Source: Hyphomonas sp. (GTDB lineage: Bacteria; Pseudomonadota; Alphaproteobacteria; Caulobacterales; Hyphomonadaceae). Taken from it: a stretch of DNA of 64,000 bases. The stretch spans positions 1-64,000 of the forward strand of contig NZ_PNMA01000018.1 of the NCBI RefSeq assembly GCF_013823385.1. Direction: 5' to 3'. Below are positions 37,646 through 45,939 of this stretch, in pieces. Under the pieces are notes generated by a model. The model was not told where the DNA came from, did not search any database, and worked only from the letters and a program-made list of their open reading frames with translations. Within the stretch, counting starts at the first letter, position 1, and every line of letters starts with the position of its first letter. Both the position numbers and the translations under genes were made by a program.

Positions 37646-38113
37646 CTACTCTGTCTCGATTTCCGGATGGCGCACCTTGATGAGCCCGTTGGACACCATC
37701 GTCATCACCACTTCGCCATTCTGATTGTAGACGGTCTGGCGCGCTTTTGAGAGGCCCATATCCGGCCGGCTTTTCATGCGCCGCTTGGAAATGAGTTCCA
37801 TCTCCACGCTGAGCTCGTCGCCGGGATAGACGGGCTTCACCCAGCGCAGCTCGTCAATGCCGGGCGAGCCGAGGGAGGCGGTCGGCTCGCCGGTCCGCCC
37901 GGTCTCGACCATGATCCGCATGACCATGGCGCCGGTATGCCAGCCCGAAGCCGAAAGGCGCCCGAAATGGGTGTTGGCGGCGGCCTCGTCATCCAGATGG
38001 AAAGGCTGGGGATCATATTTTCTGGCAAACTCGATCACTTCCTCGCGGGTGACCGTATAAGTGCGCACGCCGCGCGTGACCGTGCCGATGACCAGATCCT
38101 CGTAATACTTCAT
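37646..38113 (-). CDS. MaoC family dehydratase
   Basis: A 155-residue single hot-dog protein. The (R)-enoyl-CoA hydratase 2 motif appears as TREEVIEFARKYDPQPFHLDDEAA, with the Asp and His of the YDPQPFH block in the catalytic positions. Likely hydrates an enoyl-CoA or a related thioester. The ATG at 38113 follows a CAGGGCAGGG ribosome site; the in-frame extension upstream has no family features. A near-palindrome lies about 60 bases upstream (38173-38189). Confidence 0.85.
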   Translation of the reverse strand: MKYYEDLVIGTVTRGVRTYTVTREEVIEFARKYDPQPFHLDDEAAANTHFGRLSASGWHTGAMVMRIMVETGRTGEPTASLGSPGIDELRWVKPVYPGDELSVEMELISKRRMKSRPDMGLSKARQTVYNQNGEVVMTMVSNGLIKVRHPEIETE

Positions 38114-38172
38114 CGCCCTGCCCTGCAATTGAACCACGCTTTCCTGAAGCGGGCCCATCAGCGAATGGCAAG

Positions 38173-38189
38173 TATGACGCAGCGTAATA
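38173..38189. promoter_or_regulatory. Near-palindrome upstream of the MaoC gene
   Basis: TATGACGC-A-GCGTAATA, 8-1-8 arms with seven of eight positions symmetric, about 60 bases before the ATG at 38113. Operator candidate; unrelated in sequence to the ecm/ccr element. Confidence 0.3.
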
Positions 38190-38304
38190 TACAGGTGGCG
38201 CAAGGCTGAGCCCGCTCCAAGGGGATGGAGCGGGCCGCCTCTCTGCCAGTCTGCGATGCCGTGGGAAGCCGGACGGAAACCGGAGAGATTCCGGTGGCCG
38301 GGGC

Positions 38305-39066
38305 TTAGTTGCCGCCCTGGCGCTGTTTGACGCCTTCTTCATCGGCGGCGGCGCGGTCTTCTGCGCTGAACTCCACGGCAGGGGCGGCGCCCTTGCCATA
38401 GGCCCGGGCTTTCTGGGCGAGGGCGTCCATCGACTCGTTCATGCGGCCCTGGCCAACCGCCATCGTCTTGGACGAGGCCATGCCGACGGCTTCGGCGTCG
38501 TTGAAGCTTGCAAATTCAGCGCCGAGGAACACGACTTCCCAGCCGCGCGCCTGCGCCCGGTCGAGCGCGGCCTTCGCCCCCTGCTTGGTGAACTCGCGGG
38601 AGGAGTTTTCAAGGCCGTCCGTCATGATGACGATGACAGCCTTTTCTGGATTGTCCGCTTCGGCGCGGGTGATGATCTTGCCGATGGCATCATATAGCGG
38701 GGTCATGCCGCGCGGGCTGGCCTCATCATTGGTGATCTTCTTCCAGGCCGTCGGGTCCACCTTGTCGCGCAGCACATCGAACTGCATGCCATCCTGATAG
38801 TCGAAGACGGCGACGGTCACGGCCGTCTTGATGTCAGCCCCGGCAATCTCTGTCCCCGGAGCATCTGCCGCGAAGCTCTCGGCATAGGCGTTCACCGACG
38901 AGAGCGCCTCGTCCCAGATGTTTGACATGGACCCGGTACGGTCCAGAAGCACATAAGACTGAACCGTCTCGGGCTTGGGCGGCTTGGGAGGTAAGACTTT
39001 GGCGGAAGCGGTGGCGGCCAGAGCTGCGCCGGCGGCGATGGCGAGGATGGAGTGAAAGAGTTTCAT
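38305..39066 (-). CDS. Exported von Willebrand factor type A domain protein
   Basis: A 253-residue protein with a signal peptide (cleavage near TASAK) and one vWA domain (about 35-210). The MIDAS motif DRTGSMSN and the TDGLENSS segment with the later MIDAS residues are visible, so divalent-metal-dependent protein binding is likely. The C-terminus is charged and disordered. Partner unknown; no operon context. It sits between the MaoC gene and the desaturase. Confidence 0.8.
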   Translation of the reverse strand: MKLFHSILAIAAGAALAATASAKVLPPKPPKPETVQSYVLLDRTGSMSNIWDEALSSVNAYAESFAADAPGTEIAGADIKTAVTVAVFDYQDGMQFDVLRDKVDPTAWKKITNDEASPRGMTPLYDAIGKIITRAEADNPEKAVIVIMTDGLENSSREFTKQGAKAALDRAQARGWEVVFLGAEFASFNDAEAVGMASSKTMAVGQGRMNESMDALAQKARAYGKGAAPAVEFSAEDRAAADEEGVKQRQGGN

Positions 39067-39157
39067 GCGGGCGTCCCTTCCCAGTTGCTGTGTGTGGGCA
39101 GGAGGCTGCGCCCCGAATACGGCGCGTCTGTGTCACGAATCAGGAATAGAAAAGGAA

Positions 39158-39185
39158 AAGGGCCACCTTTTGAGGGGTGGCCCTT
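39158..39185 (-). terminator. Terminator downstream of the desaturase gene
   Basis: AAGGGCCACC / GGTGGCCCTT, a 10-base stem with an 8-base loop; on the minus strand it is followed by TTCCTTTTC. It lies 45 bases past the desaturase stop. Confidence 0.85.
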
Positions 39186-39229
39186 GTGAAACTGAACAGG
39201 CGTTCAGACTGAGGCGTTCCGGGAACTGA

Positions 39230-40120
39230 TCACGCAAAACGCGGCGCGATCTTCAGATCCTTCACCCAGCCGATCTTCTCAAGGAAGAGAAGCACCGTGC
39301 CGTTATAATCCACGATGCGGTTCCAGATGCCTTTGCGCGGACGATGCAGCGCGCTTTGCGGCTCGTCATGGTGGTGATCGTGGAAGGCTTCCCCGCCCGT
39401 CAGCAGCGCCATCAGATGATCCGCCCACACCGGCGTCTTGAGATGGCCGAGCACATTGATGCCATAGACGGTGGCATGGAACTGGATCGCCCGGCCGATC
39501 ACGACGCTGGCATGCAGCAGCGCGGTCAGCACCAGCGAGCCGCCAGCGGCCCAGACGATCAGATAGATCAAGGCCGGGATGACGAAATGGATGACGATGC
39601 TGATCTCATTATAGAAGCGGTCCATCCATACGATGACCGGTTGCTGTTTCAGCCAGGCCGCCATCGGGCGGGCGGTGTCTTTCCGGTCGCGGAAGAGGAT
39701 CCAGCCAACCCAGGCCCAGCGCTTGGACTCGAAGGGATTGTGCGGGTCGCCAGGACCATCGGCAAAGCGGTGGTGCTGTGAGTGATAGTTCACCCAGTCG
39801 CGCAGGTTGCCCTGCATGGCGATGATGATGTTGAGCATGGTCAGCACCTGGGCGGGCCATTTCATTTCCCCGGCGCGGTGCTGCAGGATGCGGTGCATCG
39901 GCCCGATGCCGAGATTGCACCAGAATACCGAGAAGGCGATCACGGCGCCGGCGATCGGCAGGTACCACCAGTGGAAGGTCAGCTCGCTGACAAAGATGCC
40001 GAGCAGCACCATGGTGGTGAACAGGGCCACACCCAGGGCGGGGTAGCCAAAGGCCGAGAAAAAGCTCGGGATATCGAAAGTTTTCCAGTTTTTTGGGATC
40101 GCGGCGGAACGCGGGGTCAT
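39230..40120 (-). CDS. Membrane fatty-acid (acyl-CoA/acyl-lipid) desaturase
   Basis: A 296-residue di-iron desaturase. The three histidine clusters are present: MHRILQH (about 75-81), HSQHH (about 113-117) and HDHHHDEP (about 247-254). Four membrane helices flank them in the usual pattern. This matches delta-9-type desaturases (OLE1/DesC group) that introduce a cis double bond and maintain membrane fluidity. The 230 bases upstream are gene-free and divergent from the zinc-finger-like membrane protein gene. Confidence 0.92.
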   Translation of the reverse strand: MTPRSAAIPKNWKTFDIPSFFSAFGYPALGVALFTTMVLLGIFVSELTFHWWYLPIAGAVIAFSVFWCNLGIGPMHRILQHRAGEMKWPAQVLTMLNIIIAMQGNLRDWVNYHSQHHRFADGPGDPHNPFESKRWAWVGWILFRDRKDTARPMAAWLKQQPVIVWMDRFYNEISIVIHFVIPALIYLIVWAAGGSLVLTALLHASVVIGRAIQFHATVYGINVLGHLKTPVWADHLMALLTGGEAFHDHHHDEPQSALHRPRKGIWNRIVDYNGTVLLFLEKIGWVKDLKIAPRFA

Positions 40121-40353
40121 TTCAGTTCAGTCCTCTTCAGGCCGGCCATATCTGGCGCGGCAGTCCCCCATATAGGTACGGCAATCTCACTTTGGCTGCC
40201 TTAAGACAGGATTAAGATGTCTTGGGCTGCGGTTAAAGTTGTAATTGCGTCTCAACTGCGTTCCTTACGCGAGTGTAATCGCGATGCCGCAAGGCAGGTG
40301 ACGGCGCGGGGCCCGATCCGCTATGCGTGGATGGCACGGGATAAGGGGCTGAC

Positions 40354-41571
40354 ATGGCAGACGAGCGCCATCTGAAGGAATTGCAGCGTGTGGCCGAACT
40401 GCTCGGCCTGGATGACGAGGTCAGCCAGGATACGTCCGAGGCGCGCCTGCCCTGTCCCCTGCACGAAGAGTGCGTGGCCTCTTCAGGCGACAATAACCTC
40501 ATCCTCAACTGGCAGCGCCACGCCTATCGCTGCGCCGGAACGGGTGAGACCGGCCCGCTTCGCGACCTCATAAAACAGCTCGAAGCGATCCGGGCGAGCC
40601 GTCTTCTGCCGGCGCTGCGCAGCGAAACGCTTCCGGAAAGCATCACGCCGCCGCCTCCGGCGGCCCCGATCGATGCGGAATTCACCGAGGTCACCCGCGC
40701 GGCCAATCCGGTCCTGAAGACAGAGGCCAAGGTGCTGCAGCTCAAACCCGAGCAGAAGCTGCCGACGCCTGAAGAGATCCAGGCAGAAAGGGAGGAACGT
40801 CTCGCAGCCCTCAAAGCGCAGCGGGCCGAGAAGCACCGGGGGCGCAGTGAGCGGCTGATCATCGGCGCCCTGGCCCTGATCTTCCTGCTGGCGGGGCTCG
40901 CGGCGGCGGGCCTGTCCGGTTTTGCCAATTATCAGGCCTTCTCCTCGACCGTGACCGACCCGGTGCAGGGGCGCATCTGGGGCTGGGCCGGGGTCATCGC
41001 CGCCATCATCTCTTTTGGCGGCTTCACCTTCGTCTACTGGCACGGCGCCAATCGCCGCTTCAAGGAAGCCGCCCGCGCGATGATCTTTGCAGCCGTCGGC
41101 GCGGGCGCCTCCATTCTCGGCACCGAGATCTACATCCGCAGCAATGCCGAAGCTTCGGCCGCCGCCGTGGAGACCGCCAGTTCCAACCGGGCGGTTCTGG
41201 AATCCCAGATTGCCGACTGGCGCCGCCAGCTGGAGGGCATTCCGCCGGAAACAAGATCCGTTGAAGGCCTTGAAGCCTACATCTCAGAAGTCGAGCGCGT
41301 TGGCCGCACCGATCAGAAGCCCTACCGCGACGCGCAGAATGAATTGGGTCTGGCGAGGCGCCGGGACGAACTCACCGCGCGGATTGAGGCGGCCAATGCC
41401 GAACTCCTCGGCCAGGGCTCCGGCAATATCCTGCTGCAGGCCGAGCAGCGCGCTTCCCTGCCCAGCTGGCTGTTTGCCGCCCTGCTGGAACTCTTCTCAA
41501 GCCAGGCCACCTCCATCGGCTTTGTTGCCCTGCTCCTGCTGGCAGGCGGGCGGCAAAAGCCGGAAGACTAG
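40354..41571 (+). CDS. Membrane protein with an N-terminal CHC2-type zinc-finger-like domain
   Basis: A 405-residue protein of unknown function. Residues about 30-75 (LPCPLHEEC... then HAYRCAGTGETGPLRDLIKQ) resemble the CHC2 zinc finger of DnaG primase: the CPxH pair and the YxC-x-G turn are kept, but the final Cys of CxxC is Thr. A proline linker and charged helix (about 100-165) lead to three membrane segments (about 170-195, 210-235, 245-265), a coiled-coil region (about 275-360) and a final hydrophobic helix. It starts with MADERHLKEL; its stop overlaps that of epmB by four bases tail-to-tail. The zinc-finger relation is tentative. Confidence 0.65.
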   Translation: MADERHLKELQRVAELLGLDDEVSQDTSEARLPCPLHEECVASSGDNNLILNWQRHAYRCAGTGETGPLRDLIKQLEAIRASRLLPALRSETLPESITPPPPAAPIDAEFTEVTRAANPVLKTEAKVLQLKPEQKLPTPEEIQAEREERLAALKAQRAEKHRGRSERLIIGALALIFLLAGLAAAGLSGFANYQAFSSTVTDPVQGRIWGWAGVIAAIISFGGFTFVYWHGANRRFKEAARAMIFAAVGAGASILGTEIYIRSNAEASAAAVETASSNRAVLESQIADWRRQLEGIPPETRSVEGLEAYISEVERVGRTDQKPYRDAQNELGLARRRDELTARIEAANAELLGQGSGNILLQAEQRASLPSWLFAALLELFSSQATSIGFVALLLLAGGRQKPED

Positions 41572-42620
41572 CCACCCTGCGCGCCTGGCAGGGGATGCAA
41601 CTCACCATCCCTTCCGCGAAGGCGGAAATCATCTTCGCGGCGCTCGATATCCGGCAGGTTCATGACCGCCTTGGAGACGCCGCCGGGAATGTCGGCCACG
41701 TAGTGAGGCGTTGCCAGGCCCGTGAGGTCATCGCGCAGGCGGCGCACCAGCGCCTGCCCCTCTTCCACCGGCACCCGGAAATGCGCTGTGCCGGGGGCAG
41801 CGTCCAGTTGATGCAGATAGTAGGGTTTTATCCCTGTACTGAGGAAAGCGCGCATCAGGTCTGCCAGGGCGTCGAAGCTGTCATTCACACCGCGCAGCAG
41901 CACTGATTGCGACACAAGCGAGATGCCCGCCTGCGCGAGGCGGCGGATGGCCGCGATTGCCTCCGGAGTAAACTCCCGCGCATGATTGGCGTGAATGGCC
42001 ACAAAGACGGCCTTGCTCCGTCCCCGGATCGCCTCAACGAATTCCGGGGTGATGCGCTCCGGCGCGGCGACGGGCACGCGGCTATGCCAGCGGATCAGCT
42101 TTACATGCTCAATGGCTTCAAGCCGGCGCGTGATCTCGCCGGCCCGCGCCGGCGACAGGACCATCGGGTCACCGCCGGTAAGAATGACCTCAAATATCTC
42201 CGGCCGCCCGGCAATATAAGCCAGAGCCGCTTCAAGCTCGGCCTTGCCCAGCGGCGCGCCCTTCTCCGGCCCGACACGCTCACGCCGGAAACAGAAACGG
42301 CAGTAGACCGGACAGGTCGAGGTGATCTTCAGCAGCACGCGGTCAGGATAGCGATGCACGATCCCCGGCACGGGGCTGTGGGCGGTGTCGCCGATCGGGT
42401 CTTCGGTTTCACCCGGCAGAGCGTTCAGTTCTTCCCCGGACGGAACATATTGCCGGCCGATCGGGTCGCGGGGATCGGCCGGGTCGATCAGGGCCGCCAG
42501 AGGCTCCGGCAGGGCGATCACATACTGCTCGGCCACACGGGAGAGGATCTCCACCTCATCTGCCGGAATGAGGCCTGCTGCCAGAAGCTCCCCAGGACTG
42601 CGGAGGGTAACCGGTTTCAT
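41568..42620 (-). CDS. epmB: EF-P (R)-beta-lysine-forming lysine 2,3-aminomutase
   Basis: A 350-residue radical SAM, PLP-dependent aminomutase that isomerises lysine to (R)-beta-lysine for modification of elongation factor P. The cluster motif is CPVYCRFC (Cys 103, 107, 110); SAM binding is at GGDPM; the PLP Lys is likely in GGVSKAV near residue 320. The short length and its direct overlap with epmA (4 bases) identify it as EpmB rather than catabolic KamA. Confidence 0.92.
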   Translation of the reverse strand: MKPVTLRSPGELLAAGLIPADEVEILSRVAEQYVIALPEPLAALIDPADPRDPIGRQYVPSGEELNALPGETEDPIGDTAHSPVPGIVHRYPDRVLLKITSTCPVYCRFCFRRERVGPEKGAPLGKAELEAALAYIAGRPEIFEVILTGGDPMVLSPARAGEITRRLEAIEHVKLIRWHSRVPVAAPERITPEFVEAIRGRSKAVFVAIHANHAREFTPEAIAAIRRLAQAGISLVSQSVLLRGVNDSFDALADLMRAFLSTGIKPYYLHQLDAAPGTAHFRVPVEEGQALVRRLRDDLTGLATPHYVADIPGGVSKAVMNLPDIERREDDFRLRGRDGELHPLPGAQGG

Positions 42621-43660
42621 GGGCGGGGTTCTTCCGCAATGACGGGCGGCGTCCAGAGCACCTCATTGATCGCGTTTGCCCCGCTCGCCAGCATCACCAG
42701 CCGGTCAAAACCGAGCGCCACACCGCTTGCCTCCGGCATGGCCGCAACGGCTGCCACAAAATCGGGGTCCAGAGGATAGCGCTCGCCATAGACCGCTTCC
42801 TTGAGGTCCATTTCAGACTGCTGCCGGGCCACCAGCAGGGCGGCATCGGTCAGCTCACGATAGCCATTGGCCAGTTCTACACCGCAGGCATAAAGCTCAA
42901 ACCGCTCGGCAAAGCGCGGATCGTCCGGCGCCGGCCGCGACAGGGCCGCCTCGCTGACCGGATAGCGATGCAGGAAGGTCAGCCGCCCCATGCCCAGATG
43001 CGGCTCGATCTTCGTAACGAGGATGGCCGAAAACACATCCGTCCAGGTCGCCCCTTCCGGCACGCCGATGCCAGCGGCCAGCGCAGCGCCCCGGAACGCG
43101 CCTGCGTCCTCCAGATGACGGGTGAGGTCGATCCCGGCATACCGGTCAAACGCCTCGGCAAGGGTCAGCCATTCGGGCTCTGCGAACGGGTCGCAGACCT
43201 GCCCCTTCCAGACGAGCTGACGCGTGCCCGCCGCCTTAGCTGCCCTTCTCGCGATGGCCGTGCAATCGCCCATCACATCCGCCATGCCTGCCCCTGCCCG
43301 GTACCATTCCAGCATCGTGAACTCGGGCGAATGCCGGCCGCCAGATTCCCGGTTCCGGTAGGCGCGGGCGAAATCGAAGATGCGCGTCTCGCCGGCCGCC
43401 AGAAGCTTCTTCATGGCAAACTCTGGCGAGGTATGGAGGTAAAGTGTCCGGATTTGTCCACTATCTGTCACGTATTGTGTCTGGAATGCGTGCAGATGGG
43501 CCTCGTTGCCCGGCGAAACGACCAGCGCGCCGCATTCGGTCTCCAGAAATTCCTGCGCCTCAAACCAGCGCCGCAAAGCGGACTTGATCTTGCCGCGCGC
43601 CAGAAGATGGCGGCGCCGCCGGGCATGCGTCTCAGGACTCCACCACGCAGAAGCTTCCAT
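42617..43660 (-). CDS. epmA: EF-P (R)-beta-lysine ligase (PoxA/GenX)
   Basis: Attaches (R)-beta-lysine to a conserved Lys of elongation factor P. The 347-residue protein is a class II lysyl-tRNA synthetase-like catalytic core without an anticodon domain. Motif 2 is FDFARAYRNRESGGRHSPEFTMLEWY; motif 3 is SGVALGFDRLVML. The ATG at 43660 follows AGGAACAGG. It overlaps epmB by four bases and is divergent from efp, giving a complete modification set. The coding region includes a phased GGACA repeat at 43445-43459 that encodes an insert-like stretch (VTDSGQIR). Confidence 0.95.
   Translation of the reverse strand: MEASAWWSPETHARRRRHLLARGKIKSALRRWFEAQEFLETECGALVVSPGNEAHLHAFQTQYVTDSGQIRTLYLHTSPEFAMKKLLAAGETRIFDFARAYRNRESGGRHSPEFTMLEWYRAGAGMADVMGDCTAIARRAAKAAGTRQLVWKGQVCDPFAEPEWLTLAEAFDRYAGIDLTRHLEDAGAFRGAALAAGIGVPEGATWTDVFSAILVTKIEPHLGMGRLTFLHRYPVSEAALSRPAPDDPRFAERFELYACGVELANGYRELTDAALLVARQQSEMDLKEAVYGERYPLDPDFVAAVAAMPEASGVALGFDRLVMLASGANAINEVLWTPPVIAEEPRP
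43445..43459 (-). repeat. Phased GGACA repeat inside epmA
   Basis: On the minus strand GGACAAATCC-GGACA: two copies spaced 10 bases, sharing the 15-mer GGACAAATCCGGACA with positions 14-28 of the window. More degenerate GACA copies follow. Confidence 0.5.
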
Positions 43661-43793
43661 AAGGCCTGTTCCTGGGGTCAAAAGTCTGCCGTAAACTGCC
43701 GGGCCAGACTGAAAAGCCACAGCATTCGGCTGGCCAAATGGCGCGGAGGCGGTATATAGCGGCCCTTTCGCTCTCGCAACTCAGGAACACCCC

Positions 43794-44366
43794 ATGGCCG
43801 TTGAAATCGCAGCGGATATCCGCAGAGGCAACATCATCGAGTACACCGACGGCCAACTGTATGTTGTCCTCAAGGCAGAGTCTTTCCGTCCCGGCAAAGG
43901 CACGCCGACAACCACCATCGAGATGCGCCGCATCTCCGACGGCATCAAAGTTGTCAATACTTTCAAGACCTCCGACAAGCTCGAGAAGGCTTTTGTCGAG
44001 GAGGTCGAGCACACCTATCTCTATCCGGAAGGCGACAATTACGTCTTCATGAATTCGAGCAATTACGAGCAGGTCGTTGTTCCGGGCGCGATGGTCGGCG
44101 ATAGCGCCGCCTATCTGCAGGAAAACATGGCTGTCAGCCTGCAGATGTTCAACGGTGAAGCGGTGTCCATCACCCTGCCCCAGCGTATCACCGCAGAAAT
44201 CGTGGAAACCGAACCGGTGGTCAAAGGCCAGACGGCTTCGGGCTCTTACAAGCCCGCCATCCTCGACAATGGTATCCGCATCATGGTGCCCCCGCATGTC
44301 GGCGTGGGAACCCGCGTTGTGGTCAATACCGAAGACGGCAGCTATCTCGAGCGCGCCAAAGACTAA
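43794..44366 (+). CDS. efp: Elongation factor P
   Basis: Rescues ribosomes stalled at polyproline. The 190-residue protein has the three-domain KOW/OB/OB layout. The modification loop reads FRPGKGTP, with Lys 35 equivalent to the beta-lysylated Lys 34 of E. coli, consistent with epmA and epmB beside it. The C-terminal signature [38 protein letters not shown] is complete. A TATATAG sequence about 40 bases upstream is a likely -10 box. A terminator follows at 44461. Confidence 0.97.
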   Translation: MAVEIAADIRRGNIIEYTDGQLYVVLKAESFRPGKGTPTTTIEMRRISDGIKVVNTFKTSDKLEKAFVEEVEHTYLYPEGDNYVFMNSSNYEQVVVPGAMVGDSAAYLQENMAVSLQMFNGEAVSITLPQRITAEIVETEPVVKGQTASGSYKPAILDNGIRIMVPPHVGVGTRVVVNTEDGSYLERAKD

Positions 44367-44423
44367 ACTATTTTCAATAAAATAATCCGGAACCGGATTC
44401 CGGGGCTGCGCGTAGTATTCATG

Positions 44424-44438
44424 TAGCAAATTTTGCTA
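44424..44438. promoter_or_regulatory. 15-base palindrome between efp and its terminator
   Basis: TAGCAAA-T-TTTGCTA is perfectly symmetric. It is 58 bases after the efp stop. Role unknown: it may be a weak stem or a protein site. Confidence 0.35.
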
Positions 44439-44460
44439 TGCCATCTATCTTGTACCCTAA

Positions 44461-44492
44461 GCCGGTGCGGTATCCCGCACCGGCCTTTTTTT
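44461..44492 (+). terminator. Rho-independent terminator of efp
   Basis: GCCGGTGCGG-TATC-CCGCACCGGC followed by C and seven T. Confidence 0.95.
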
Positions 44493-44778
44493 ATCCCTCA
44501 CGCCACTATCCTTGATTTTAAAAGAATTTTTCAAGTATTCGCGCTCGATCGCGTAGAAACCACTCGTTAACTATTGGGATCGATACTCGTCACAGCTGCT
44601 CCAGAGAGCGCAAAATGCGGCCCCGACCGCAACACAAGATAGATTTCGCACCAGAACCGACGGCGTTTCCCGCATTGCCTCCCTGCATGCGGTTCCCGCC
44701 AGCGCTATTGTGGAAGGATCTATGTCTTGACCCAGCCGATGAGCAGAAAAGACCCGGCATCCAAGCGGAGCACCTGCC
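44493..44778. other. Gene-free region upstream of the ECF sigma gene
   Basis: With the efp trailer, the gene-free stretch is 412 bases. The AT-rich part (44510-44580) could hold a promoter for the sigma gene, but no convincing hexamers or ECF-type -35 motif were identified. No small ORF here looked real. Confidence 0.5.
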
Positions 44779-45348
44779 ATGGAGCGCCCTGAACACGCCC
44801 CCGCCCCTACGGGCCCTGACAGCTTTGTCCATGAGCTCGAAGCGATGGTGCCCCATATGCGGGTGTTTGCGCGGAAACTCTGCCGCAATGATGATCTGGC
44901 CGATGACATCGTCCAGGAAGCCTGCCTGAAAGCCTGGGCAGCTCGCGACCGGTTCATCGCGGGCGCGCCGATGAGGCCCTGGCTGTTTAGGATCATCCGC
45001 AATGCCTACGTCCAGCACTGGCGCAAAGCCTGGCGGTCCTCCTCGCTCGATCCCTCAGACGCCGAAAAATTCCTCGTCGCCCCAGACAATCAGGAGTGGG
45101 CCAGCGATTTTCAGGTCATGCAGCAGGCATTGCTCCACCTGCCCGCCAAGCAGAGGGAAGCGCTTGTGGCCGTGCTGGCGGTGGGGTTCAGCTATGAAGA
45201 AGCCGGGCATATTCTCGGTTGCAGCGAAGGCACCGTGAAAAGCCGTGTAAGCCGCGGACGGGAAGCGCTGGCCGACTTGATGGACCCCTCATACTCCAAA
45301 AGGCCCTATGCCGAACCCTCCCCTTTTGAGCCCGGACAAGCCGCCTGA
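44779..45348 (+). CDS. ECF-family RNA polymerase sigma factor
   Basis: A 189-residue sigma factor: region 2 (LCRNDDLADDIVQEACLKAW, RPWLFRIIRNAYVQHWR) and region 4 with a helix-turn-helix (FSYEEAGHILGCSEGTVKSRVSRGREAL). The sequence style is near the EcfG/general-stress group of alphaproteobacteria (RKLCRN-DLADD...ACLKAW), but no NepR-like anti-sigma or PhyR gene is beside it, so the subgroup is uncertain. The ATG follows a CGGAG ribosome site. Single gene ended by a terminator. Confidence 0.88.
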   Translation: MERPEHAPAPTGPDSFVHELEAMVPHMRVFARKLCRNDDLADDIVQEACLKAWAARDRFIAGAPMRPWLFRIIRNAYVQHWRKAWRSSSLDPSDAEKFLVAPDNQEWASDFQVMQQALLHLPAKQREALVAVLAVGFSYEEAGHILGCSEGTVKSRVSRGREALADLMDPSYSKRPYAEPSPFEPGQAA

Positions 45349-45361
45349 GTAAACAGTGTGA

Positions 45362-45390
45362 TGGCCCGGAAAACTCCGGGCCACTCTTTT
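45362..45390 (+). terminator. Terminator of the ECF sigma gene
   Basis: TGGCCCGGA-AAAC-TCCGGGCCA then CTCTTTT; a perfect 9-base stem 14 bases past the stop. Confidence 0.88.
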
Positions 45391-45420
45391 CTGGAACAGC
45401 CCGGAGTTTCGCGGCGACGG

Positions 45421-45612
45421 GATCGTCAGGTTCCGCAGGGAACGTCGATGCTTCTGCATAAACGATGATCCGGTGCGCGCATAAGTATGACAGCCACGCA
45501 CCGGATCTCACCGCGCCTTGACTGGGATGGGATCCAGAAGCACGGCGTGGGTACCGGAAAGACAGCGCTTATGCGGCTTGGGGGGGGAATGACGCAGCGC
45601 GTCCTTCCGGTA
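45421..45612. ncRNA. Candidate structured RNA region with three hairpins
   Basis: Three stems in a row in gene-free DNA: (a) 45422-45449, GTTCC-GCAG-GGAAC closed by ATCG/CGAT; (b) 45467-45507, a perfect 11-base stem GATCCGGTGCG / CGCACCGGATC with a 19-base loop; (c) 45552-45612, 19 pairs in four helices (8, 3, 5 and 3 pairs) broken by one mismatch and two bulges, with a 17-base loop containing eight G. No T-run follows on either strand, so strand and limits are open. It could be a small RNA, part of the long leader of the downstream regulator, or a decayed palindromic element. Confidence 0.35.
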
Positions 45613-45939
45613 TCACTCCCATTACGCGCTTCCCGCAATCGAGTTCCATTCAAGGCAACATAAAAATCGCAATTGGGTAGGGCTCAACGTTATTGCGCGG
45701 GGACGCAAGGCGCACTGAAGGCCGCCGTGATGCCGAACCCGCCGCGAGTTGAGGGGAAAACCGCCTGACACCAAATTTCGGCAGATGACGCGGAATTGAA
45801 GCTGGCCACGCCCATCCTGCCGCCAGATCATCTTTCCCTGCGCATTGCGTTATGTATCTGTAAATCCTGAGATGAATATCTTCCCGAAGGAACCACGGGC
45901 AGCAGGAGTAAGTTGCCCTTGGCGCAGCCGGAGCGGGCG
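45613..45939. other. Gene-free region before the response regulator
   Basis: Together with the hairpin region this makes about 590 bases without a credible gene. Several short frames exist but lack ribosome sites or recognisable content. TGTATCTGTAAAT at about 45853 might be a tandem regulator site near the promoter of the response regulator gene. Confidence 0.5.

Noticed and set aside
44615-44929. A plus-strand 104-codon frame that could be a NepR-like anti-sigma
   Set aside because: No NepR helical pattern, and it overlaps the sigma gene heavily in another frame.
44590-45018. A minus-strand 142-codon frame over the sigma gene
   Set aside because: Antisense of a clear ECF sigma factor; no start signal.
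45552-45612. The bulged hairpin as an integron attC site
   Set aside because: It lacks the conserved GTTRRRY core sites, and no integrase or cassette genes are near.
45349-45939. Several 60-110 codon frames in the gene-free region before the response regulator
   Set aside because: No ribosome sites or recognisable motifs; they overlap the hairpins or run antisense into the sigma gene.
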